This document shows, one piece after another, positions 41,540 through 47,150 of a DNA stretch of 47,150 bases. The notes beneath the pieces are model-generated. The model saw nothing but the letters and a program-made list of their open reading frames with translations. It searched no databases and was not told the origin of the DNA. The stretch comes from a virus: the IMG/VR virus record IMGVR_UViG_3300034062_007620, positions 1 through 47,150 of that record, one strand, 5' to 3'. The translations under genes were made by a program, and so were the position numbers. Each line of letters begins with the position of its first letter. Within the stretch, counting starts at the first letter, position 1.

Positions 41540-41862
41540 ATTAAATTACCATTCATGGTAATGAAATTTAATGTGCCATCAAAACTTAAATTTAATTCCA
41601 TTGTTCCTTCAGCATACTTGCTGTTGGCAACTGGCGTATTAAATTCAACCCAAATCAAGAATCCATTTTTATTTAAATGGAATCTTGATAAGGTGACTCG
41701 TATACCTTTGTTTTTTATTTTTTCGCTTGATATAATATCGAGGCAGTTAGCGTTTTCTTGTACGTTTTTCAGTACATACGCCATCAGCTTGGAACTGTTA
41801 ATAAAGTGTGTCCAGTTGGCGACTAAAAGAGATTCTAGTTTGTCAGCATTAAAAATATCCAC
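41536..41862 (-). CDS. hypothetical protein
   Basis: A 108-residue protein with an N-terminal helical half (DIFNADKLESLLVANWTHFI) and a beta-rich C-terminal half (RVTLSRFHLNKNGFLIWVEF, then TMELNLSFDGTLNFITM). I prefer this strand to the opposite frame (41555-41935) because a GGGAGA ribosome site precedes its ATG and the composition is protein-like. Its start is only 23 bases from the divergent start at 41886, so the two ribosome sites lie on facing strands. Function unknown. Confidence 0.6.
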   Translation of the reverse strand: MDIFNADKLESLLVANWTHFINSSKLMAYVLKNVQENANCLDIISSEKIKNKGIRVTLSRFHLNKNGFLIWVEFNTPVANSKYAEGTMELNLSFDGTLNFITMNGNLI

Positions 41863-41885
41863 ACTTTTCTCCCGTGAGGTTAAAT

Positions 41886-42140
41886 ATGAAGAAGCCAGAA
41901 GTTTATCTAAGAGAGTTCTGCTTGAAACTTTCTGACGACCATGTTAGATTTTTACATGGCAGACTCAGTCAAAGATTGGGTGGCGATTTAGGTGAATCAG
42001 TTGAATTTCTCGGCAACATCAGAGAAATTGATAAATGGTTCGATTCTGCGGATGGATGTTTTGAATTGTATGATATGATTGATATGGTTTACTTTGCAGT
42101 TAATAAGGAACATGAAAAAAGATTGGGTGCAGTTGCTTGA
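41886..42140 (+). CDS. hypothetical protein
   Basis: An 84-residue acidic, probably helical protein (YLREFCLKLSDDHVRFLHGR, then REIDKWFDSADGCFELYDMI). GAGG precedes ATG at 41886; the frame is open to 41874 only. It is coupled to the following membrane protein by a TTGA overlap. Function unknown. Confidence 0.6.
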   Translation: MKKPEVYLREFCLKLSDDHVRFLHGRLSQRLGGDLGESVEFLGNIREIDKWFDSADGCFELYDMIDMVYFAVNKEHEKRLGAVA

Positions 42141-42358
42141 TTAAGTACGCATTACATTTAATTCCAATGAGCCTTGCTGGTATTACCTGCTTGGCTCTTG
42201 GATTTTATTGGGGACAATCTCACGGCTATCGTGAAGGTGCAGCAGACACCATTATTATGTTTGATAGCTTTGATAGAGCAACAAATAAAAATGATGGCCG
42301 AAGATTCCAAGAGAACAAAAAAATCCTCGATATGTTCAATGATAAAATTCCATATTGA
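42137..42358 (+). CDS. small single-span membrane protein
   Basis: A 73-residue protein starting at TTG that overlaps the preceding stop; ATG at 42167 is an alternative. One hydrophobic helix (MSLAGITCLALGFYWG) is followed by SHGYREGAADTII and a polar tail. The G-Y pattern after the helix resembles the small protein at 6174-6323. Topology is probably N-in with a cytoplasmic or periplasmic tail; function unknown. The next gene's promoter lies right after its stop. Confidence 0.55.
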   Translation: MIKYALHLIPMSLAGITCLALGFYWGQSHGYREGAADTIIMFDSFDRATNKNDGRRFQENKKILDMFNDKIPY

Positions 42359-42382
42359 AAACCTTGATTAATTTGCTATAAT
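42355..42382 (+). promoter_or_regulatory. sigma70-like promoter for the Hel308-like helicase
   Basis: TTGAAA (42355-42360), 16-bp spacer, perfect TATAAT (42377-42382), about 22 bases before the ATG at 42404, with AAGAGG as ribosome site. Confidence 0.7.
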
Positions 42383-42403
42383 CAAAAAAATCAAGAGGTT
42401 GTC

Positions 42404-44425
42404 ATGCCGCCCATCATTAAAGTTTCAGATCAAGATGTTTGCGTAGCCACATCGGAATTTCCATTCGCTAAATGGAAATTTGAAAAATTCAATCCTGTCC
42501 AAAGCAGGATCATGGACTTCTATAATCAAGACTGCAATACACTTGTCGCAGCAAGGACAAGTGCTGGTAAAACCGTGATTGCAGAACAGTTTCTCTCTCA
42601 AGAAATTCGTGAAAGAGGAGGAAAAGGAATGTTCCTTGCCCCTCTCAGAGCCTTGGCCCGTGAAAAGGTGACCGATTGGACAAATCCAGAATATCACCTC
42701 TCTGACCTAAAAATAAGCATCTGCACAGGCGATTACAGACTCACCAAAGAAAGAACCAAAGAGCTTGATGATGCCGATATTATCATCATGACAAGTGAAA
42801 TGCTTAGTCATAGAAGCAGATCACACAATTCAGAACAAAGTCAATTTCTCAAGAAAATTGGGACTCTTGTCATCGATGAATTCCACACAATCGGAGTTCA
42901 AAATCGTGGAGATCACCTAGAAGTCGGATTGATGAAATTCACTCAAATCAATCCAACTGCCAGAATCGTTCTCCTTTCCGCAACAATGCCAAACGTAGAA
43001 CAACTTGCAGAATGGGTAAGTTATAGCCTTAATCAAAAGCAGACATTTGTTCTAAGGTCAGAATATAGACCTGTTCCTCTTACAATCCATTATGAAACAT
43101 ATGACGACAGCATAAAAAGATATGATCTCCTAGAGCAAGAAAAAATCAATAAGGCAATGGATATTGTCGAATGGTATAAAGATGATAAGTTCATCGTCTT
43201 TACTCATACCAAAAGAACTGGCGAAATGATGAAGAAAGAACTTCAATCAGCAGGAATTGATTGCCAATTTCATAGTTCTGACCTCGAATCAGCAGAAAGA
43301 GCAAAAGTAGAAGATAAATTCCGTAACGATCCAAAATTCAAAGTAGTTGTTGCAACAAGTACTTTGGCAGCAGGTCTTAATATGCCTGCCAGAAGAGTGA
43401 TTATCTTAGGTGTCAATCGTGGTGTTGACGAAGTCGAATCTCATGAAATTATTCAAATGTGCGGTAGATCAGGAAGATATGGCATCGATCCCATGGGAGA
43501 TGCTTATGTTCTTGTTCCAGAAAGCCAAGTGAGTTTATATAAGCAAAAATTCAACAAGCCGAACAGAATAGAATCTCAGCTTCTCGAAAAATATGGCAAT
43601 AATTATAAAACATTGGCGTTTCACTTGGTTAGTGAAATTTATTTTGGCGGAATTGAAACCACAGATGATGTTCGCAAGTGGTTTAAAAGATCATTGGCTT
43701 ATTTTCAAAATAAGTCATTCGATGATAGCGTTGTTGATTCTACTCTTGAATTATTGAGAAAATGCGGTGCCATTGGCTTAGAGGATGATAAGTGGAATGC
43801 CAGAACAATTGGCAAAGTTGCCAGTATGTTTTACATAAGTCCTTTTGATGTAAGCGATTTGTATTTTAACTTCAAGTCTTTGTTTGATTCTGGAAAAGAG
43901 AATGATGATCATCTTCTTTCATTGGCACTAGGCAACATTGACAGTCAAAGGTCTAACATTGTTAACAAAGCAGAGAAAGACGAAATGAGCTTGTACGCCA
44001 ATCAGGCTAGATTGAAGTTTACTGGTAAATTCTTAGCCGATGGAGCCATTAAGGCTGGATACTGTTACTATTCACTCTTGAATGGCACTAACTCACAAGC
44101 TTTGGCTAGCTTTCAAAGAAATTTACAGTTCGATTTCAATAGATTATCTCAGATTTTGATAGCTTTAGATAGCATGGGAGGTTCTTGGAATCGTTCTGGG
44201 TGGTTAAAAACTCTTGAGGGAAGAATAGCTTATGGTGTTCCTGCACACTTGATTAATTTGTGTAAGATTGATAATATTGGACGTGTTAGAGCCAATAAGT
44301 TATATGATGCAGGAATAAAAACTGCTAAAGACATTGCTAATACTGATGCAGAAAAACTTGGTAAAATAATTAATATGAAAGGTGATGCAGTTAAAAAAAT
44401 TATTCAACAGGCTCAAGGCTTGTAG
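42404..44425 (+). CDS. Hel308/Ski2-like superfamily 2 helicase
   Basis: A 673-residue ATP-dependent helicase. Core motifs are Q-motif FEKFNPVQSRIMDFY, Walker A ARTSAGKT (50-57), motif Ia LAPLRALA, DEFH (158-161), SAT (192-194), motif IV region FIVFTHTKRTG, motif V TSTLAAGLNMP and motif VI QMCGRSGRYG. After the core come a winged-helix and ratchet-like helical region (about 400-610) and a C-terminal helix-hairpin-helix (LCKIDNIGRVRANKLYDAGI, about 618-637). This order is that of archaeal/eukaryotic Hel308 and relatives, which act on stalled forks. Its presence beside UvsW gives the phage two repair helicases. It overlaps the convergent gene by 13 bases. Confidence 0.87.
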   Translation: MPPIIKVSDQDVCVATSEFPFAKWKFEKFNPVQSRIMDFYNQDCNTLVAARTSAGKTVIAEQFLSQEIRERGGKGMFLAPLRALAREKVTDWTNPEYHLSDLKISICTGDYRLTKERTKELDDADIIIMTSEMLSHRSRSHNSEQSQFLKKIGTLVIDEFHTIGVQNRGDHLEVGLMKFTQINPTARIVLLSATMPNVEQLAEWVSYSLNQKQTFVLRSEYRPVPLTIHYETYDDSIKRYDLLEQEKINKAMDIVEWYKDDKFIVFTHTKRTGEMMKKELQSAGIDCQFHSSDLESAERAKVEDKFRNDPKFKVVVATSTLAAGLNMPARRVIILGVNRGVDEVESHEIIQMCGRSGRYGIDPMGDAYVLVPESQVSLYKQKFNKPNRIESQLLEKYGNNYKTLAFHLVSEIYFGGIETTDDVRKWFKRSLAYFQNKSFDDSVVDSTLELLRKCGAIGLEDDKWNARTIGKVASMFYISPFDVSDLYFNFKSLFDSGKENDDHLLSLALGNIDSQRSNIVNKAEKDEMSLYANQARLKFTGKFLADGAIKAGYCYYSLLNGTNSQALASFQRNLQFDFNRLSQILIALDSMGGSWNRSGWLKTLEGRIAYGVPAHLINLCKIDNIGRVRANKLYDAGIKTAKDIANTDAEKLGKIINMKGDAVKKIIQQAQGL

Positions 44426-45090
44426 CGAACTTTTTTAATGCGTGATAAAATTTGATATTTTAGTCCAAGCATAGTTGTTCTATTTCTTCTCATGGGCATA
44501 CCACTGCTGCAAGTATTTCCAATATCATTGCCAAGTATGTATCCACTAGGGCCACCAGCACAACAACAAGTTCCCGGCCAGCTTGCAGTTGGTTGGAAAA
44601 AAATTTGTATTGAATCACAATCATTGACGCCACATTCTAGATTTTCTCCAGCCAATGCAGCTGCTTCTGACAGTGTGCAAGAATATCCTGTAGTAATATT
44701 TAATATTGTCGCATATACTATTGGTTTAGTGCCCGGAACATCACAAGATAGATCAGTTGGCACACAAAAACAACCTGAATCTTGATAATGTGATCCCGGC
44801 GTTATTTTGAGAACTCCATTTCCTACTACACGAAGTTCCATCATGGTGCCGAGTGGACTTTCATATGGAGTGAAGCAACATCCATCGGTTTCTAGTAAAA
44901 ATTCAATGTCAACATTTACTGTTGCTGTTGGACAGCATGGTTTTTCAGCGTAATTAAAATATATTGTGTATTTATACGTTATGTTTTCGACACAACAAGA
45001 ATAATTCCCACATGGACGTATGCATTTGCAATTACAATTGCAAAACCCACCTGTTCCACATGCATAAGGAGGAGTACAGTTTCCAGCCAT
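44413..45090 (-). CDS. cysteine-rich protein, probably virion-associated
   Basis: A 225-residue protein with 23 cysteines, about one residue in ten. Clusters include CNCNCKC and CC pairs, and CCC near residue 180. Between them are beta-rich segments (YKYTIYFNYAEKPCC, TVNVDIEFLLETDGC, MELRVVGNGVLKITPG). It lacks a signal peptide, so disulfides would need an oxidising site, or the cysteines bind metals. The ATG overlaps the upstream stop (TAATG) with AAAGGAAA before it. The end is basic (RMPMRRNRTTMLGLK-like, KKVRYKP). A virion surface or adhesin-like role is an inference. Confidence 0.6.
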   Translation of the reverse strand: MAGNCTPPYACGTGGFCNCNCKCIRPCGNYSCCVENITYKYTIYFNYAEKPCCPTATVNVDIEFLLETDGCCFTPYESPLGTMMELRVVGNGVLKITPGSHYQDSGCFCVPTDLSCDVPGTKPIVYATILNITTGYSCTLSEAAALAGENLECGVNDCDSIQIFFQPTASWPGTCCCAGGPSGYILGNDIGNTCSSGMPMRRNRTTMLGLKYQILSRIKKVRYKP

Positions 45091-45359
45091 TATTTCCTTT
45101 CTTCGCCGAAAAATCCCGTGGGATATTCTACTTTTACTGTCCCATTGCCTTCAGTTTGGTTGCCGTTTTCATCTTCGACCCACCATCTTACTTGTTGGAC
45201 TGGTATATTTAGTTGTTCTAGATGACATTTATCACGATGGAAAACAGGAAGATGATATTCTTGTCCTTCGACGAGAACTGCAACTTTACATTCTTTTTTT
45301 TCATGGTTGTACAAAAGACAATTGCCGCATACTTTTTCTACAGGTTTTTTCTTGAACAT
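45090..45359 (-). CDS. small zinc-ribbon-like protein
   Basis: An 89-residue protein with CGNCLLYNHEKKEC and a later HRDKCHL, giving C-x2-C and C/H ligands for one zinc site. The second half has a tryptophan pair (VRWWVEDENGNQ). It is directly upstream of, and one base overlapping with, the cysteine-rich gene, so the two are co-translated and may work together. GCGGAG lies upstream. Not otherwise recognised. Confidence 0.6.
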   Translation of the reverse strand: MFKKKPVEKVCGNCLLYNHEKKECKVAVLVEGQEYHLPVFHRDKCHLEQLNIPVQQVRWWVEDENGNQTEGNGTVKVEYPTGFFGEERK

Positions 45360-45380
45360 AACTTAAACTCCGCTTATAAT
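45352..45380 (+). promoter_or_regulatory. sigma70-like promoter for the nucleotide kinase gene
   Basis: TTGAAC (45352-45357), 17-bp spacer, TATAAT (45375-45380), followed by AAGGAG and the TTG start at 45400. Confidence 0.7.
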
Positions 45381-45399
45381 TTAGTTAAGGAGAAATAAA

Positions 45400-46077
45400 T
45401 TGAAAATCATTTCAGCTACAGGCCAAGCTCAAAATGGTAAAGATACTTTTTGTGATTATCTGCAAAAAGAATTAAATAGTATGCCTAATAAAATTATATG
45501 GGAGCGTACTGCATTTGCAAACGCAGTAAAAGATACTTTTTGTAAAACATTTGAAGTTGATCGACAATTTATTGAAGAATGGAAGACTAAAGATGAGTGT
45601 CCTCCTAATTTATCAATGCCTGTTCGTAAGGCCTTGCAATTTATTGGTGATGGATTCAGACAAATTCGTCCAGATATTTGGATTGATATCGCTTTAAGAG
45701 ACAAAACAAAAAATTTAATTATTTCTGATTCAAGGTACTTCTCAGAAGCAGAAGCCGTTAAATCTAAAAATGGACTTGTTTTTTTGATATATCGACAGGG
45801 ATTTTTGAATGATGACCCCAATCCAAGTGAATCACAAGTAAAACCATTGCTTCAATGGGCTTCTGGAAATTTGAAAGAAGGTCCTGTTGATTATTCAAGC
45901 AACATAATGAGATATGGAATAACTGTTCCACATGAATTGAGATATTTTGATTATTTCATCAAGAATGATGGAAGCATTGAGGATTTGCATAAGAAGATAA
46001 GGGAATCTGTTGTTCCTTATATTTTAAAAAGTCGTTTTTTTCTTGAATTTATCGGATATGATCACAATATCGAGTAA
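45400..46077 (+). CDS. deoxynucleoside monophosphate kinase, T4 gp1-like
   Basis: A 225-residue kinase that phosphorylates dNMPs using ATP. The P-loop is ATGQAQNGKDTFCDYL (GQAQNGKDT at 8-16), shared with phage dNMP kinases. Later landmarks are ALQFIGDGFRQIRPDIWIDI (substrate and LID region) and LIISDSRYFSEAEAVKSK. Start is TTG with a strong AAGGAG at right spacing. It supplies dNDPs for phage synthesis and fits with ATCase and the dCMP deaminase fusion. Its end overlaps the weak minus-strand frame at 46049. Confidence 0.85.
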   Translation: MKIISATGQAQNGKDTFCDYLQKELNSMPNKIIWERTAFANAVKDTFCKTFEVDRQFIEEWKTKDECPPNLSMPVRKALQFIGDGFRQIRPDIWIDIALRDKTKNLIISDSRYFSEAEAVKSKNGLVFLIYRQGFLNDDPNPSESQVKPLLQWASGNLKEGPVDYSSNIMRYGITVPHELRYFDYFIKNDGSIEDLHKKIRESVVPYILKSRFFLEFIGYDHNIE

Positions 46078-46315
46078 ATTTTTGAACAGTTTCATAACCA
46101 TTTTTGCCTTCAATTATCGTTCCCATTTCAGGATGTGCTCCTTGAAGCCAGCGTATTCCGCTTTCTCTGTTTGAGCATTTGTATGTAACTAGTTCATCTA
46201 GTATTTTTATCGAGGGAGATTTTTGATCCTTTGTTTTAGTTTGCCCATCCCGACTTCTGTCAAGACCATAAATCCTAATCCTCTCTGCTGGCAATATTGG
46301 TTGCACGCTGTCCAT
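46049..46315 (-). CDS. possible overlapping protein (88 aa)
   Basis: A minus-strand frame from ATG 46315 (AAGG about 12 bases upstream) to 46049. It overlaps the zinc-finger nuclease gene by 109 bases in another frame and the kinase gene by 29. The downstream part, not shared with the nuclease, looks protein-like (ESGIRWLQGAHPEMGTI, then ETVQKFTRYCDHI) and covers the 130-base gap. No later ATG or GTG was found in this frame. It could be real, or part of a gene broken by a frameshift. Confidence 0.3.
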   Translation of the reverse strand: MDSVQPILPAERIRIYGLDRSRDGQTKTKDQKSPSIKILDELVTYKCSNRESGIRWLQGAHPEMGTIIEGKNGYETVQKFTRYCDHIR

Positions 46316-46878
46316 TTCGCATTATTCCTTGGCAATGTTGTTTGATTTGCCGGTTTGATTTCCCAAATTTCAATTCTTCCGTCATCGAACATAACCTTTA
46401 AGTCAGGGTTATATTCATGAATGTTTCCTTCAAATGTATATTGGACTTTAAGTGGCTCCACTTCATATCCAATAACTTCTGGCATTGCCTCCAAGCATTC
46501 GTAAACATCGCATTCCATCCCTGATCGATAATGCATTTCCTTGCCTCCGTTCTTGTTGGACATCATGTATCCTTCTCTGAACTTCGGCTTGCGTTGTTTA
46601 AGCTTACCAGTCTTCGCAGACTGGTCTTTCCATATAATAGCCTTCATCTGTCCGTTTTTCGGTATATTTTTTTCATGTGGGTGTATCGCTTTGTAATGAG
46701 TTCGCACACAACGAACGGGACAGCCACAACGAGCAAGAGGACATAAAATGTATTCTCTGCCTTCTTCATGAGATTCGATGATATGCGCTTTATAGTCTTC
46801 AAAATTTTCATGAACAACTCCGCACACAAAACATGTGTATTTTCTTTTTCCATTATCTTTTGAAAATGGTAGCGTCAT
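46207..46878 (-). CDS. zinc-finger protein with TnsA-like nuclease domain
   Basis: A 223-residue protein. Residues 12-40 form a classical C2H2 finger (C16, C19, H32, H37, in CFVCGVVHENF). A second cysteine/histidine cluster follows at 46-66 (CPLARCGCPVRC and H61, H66). Residues 115-215 look like a TnsA-type PD-(D/E)xK nuclease: E122 in GMECDVYECL, D159 in EYNPDLKVMF, and E173/K175 in IEIWEIKPA. The product is probably a site-specific or structure-specific phage endonuclease, in head completion or recombination. It overlaps the truncated upstream gene by four bases (ATGA). Confidence 0.72.
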   Translation of the reverse strand: MTLPFSKDNGKRKYTCFVCGVVHENFEDYKAHIIESHEEGREYILCPLARCGCPVRCVRTHYKAIHPHEKNIPKNGQMKAIIWKDQSAKTGKLKQRKPKFREGYMMSNKNGGKEMHYRSGMECDVYECLEAMPEVIGYEVEPLKVQYTFEGNIHEYNPDLKVMFDDGRIEIWEIKPANQTTLPRNNAKWTACNQYCQQRGLGFMVLTEVGMGKLKQRIKNLPR

Positions 46879-47150
46879 TTCTTTTTTGATTTCTTTTTGG
46901 AGAATTTCATCATATTATCGATAGCTTCTTCACGGGGACAGACAGTGATCTTCGGTAGATCTTTGATGCCAAATACACTTTCTGTTGATTTTTCAGGATC
47001 ATTACTTAAAAATTTAATTAAATTAAATGCAGGAAACCGTGCTTCTTGACGAAATCCCGGCATCATTGGATCATCTTCTGTATCAGTTTTGAGTTTGGCA
47101 AATATAAGCCTGCTGTCTTCAGGAGCACCAAAATACTCGTGCCCTTTTTT
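46875..47150 (-). CDS. 3' end of a gene cut by the right edge
   Basis: A minus-strand frame that stays open to the window edge: 28 more residues (KKGHEYFGAPEDSRLI and on) precede the ATG at 47066, so that ATG is internal. The visible 91 residues include MPGFRQEARFPAFNLIKF and VFGIKDLPKITVCPREEAI, and end in a very basic tail (KFSKKKSKKK). I do not recognise the family. Its stop overlaps the zinc-finger nuclease start, so the two are coupled. Confidence 0.6.
   Translation of the reverse strand, partial: KKGHEYFGAPEDSRLIFAKLKTDTEDDPMMPGFRQEARFPAFNLIKFLSNDPEKSTESVFGIKDLPKITVCPREEAIDNMMKFSKKKSKKK

Noticed and set aside
41555-41935. A 126-codon plus-strand frame opposite the gene at 41536
   Set aside because: The opposite strand has a good ribosome site and more protein-like sequence; the plus frame also runs over the start of the gene at 41886.
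1-47150. tRNA genes, integrase, transposase or attachment sites
   Set aside because: None could be found by eye; no cloverleaf, no recombinase motifs, no flanking direct repeats.

Overview
The window looks like part of a large, AT-rich, T4-like tailed phage (Caudoviricetes) genome, probably from a metagenome. The evidence is a set of T4-type replication and recombination proteins on one stretch of DNA: a UvsW-type helicase, a gp32-type single-strand binding protein, a UvsX-type recombinase, a gp41/DnaB-type helicase, a UvsY-like protein, a deoxynucleoside monophosphate kinase like T4 gp1, and a possible gp55-like late sigma factor. Genes are packed tightly, change strand often, and frequently overlap by 1 or 4 bases (TAATG, ATGA, GTGA). 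All three stop codons appear to be used, so the standard code fits. No tRNA gene, integrase, insertion sequence or CRISPR array was seen. The host cannot be named from this sequence.

Layout. 1-5.8 kb (+): glycosyltransferases and SAM methyltransferases, including a three-domain methyltransferase. 5.8-12.3 kb (-): a probable structural gene and a small membrane protein, then an operon read leftward from a sigma70-like promoter at 12.4 kb (exonuclease, tiny ORF, UvsW helicase, TPR glycosyltransferase, sulfotransferase, two tandem GT25-like proteins). 12.4-20 kb: virion-type genes, dominated by two collagen-like fibre proteins of 1616 and 494 aa that share a C-terminal domain. 20-24 kb: an intact aspartate carbamoyltransferase, a methyltransferase and a glycosyltransferase. 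24.1-24.6 kb: a gene-free region that reads as a promoter-driven structured RNA. 24.6-30.5 kb (+): a short family A DNA polymerase, a sigma-like protein, a second small RNA candidate, the replicative helicase with a hairpin around its start codon, small genes, a UvsY-like protein, an acetyltransferase, and an HNH-like/dCMP deaminase fusion. 30.5-34.3 kb: more glycan genes, including UDP-galactopyranose mutase. 34.3-38 kb (+): gp32-type SSB and UvsX with strong terminators. 38-42.4 kb: a glycosyltransferase, an amidoligase and small unknown genes. 42.4-47.2 kb: a Hel308/Ski2-like helicase, a cysteine-rich protein pair, the nucleotide kinase, a zinc-finger nuclease and a truncated gene at the right edge.

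How the genes fit together. One set forms a recombination-dependent replication machine (polymerase, helicases, SSB, UvsX/W/Y, nucleases). A second set supplies nucleotides (ATCase, dCMP deaminase, dNMP kinase). A third, unusually large set makes or decorates glycans (about nine glycosyltransferases, five methyltransferase genes, a sulfotransferase and UDP-Galf supply), perhaps modifying the collagen-like fibres or the host surface. The most novel items are the structured RNA at 24.1-24.5 kb, the small RNA at 26.54-26.64 kb, the hairpin that frames the helicase start codon, and the HNH-deaminase fusion.
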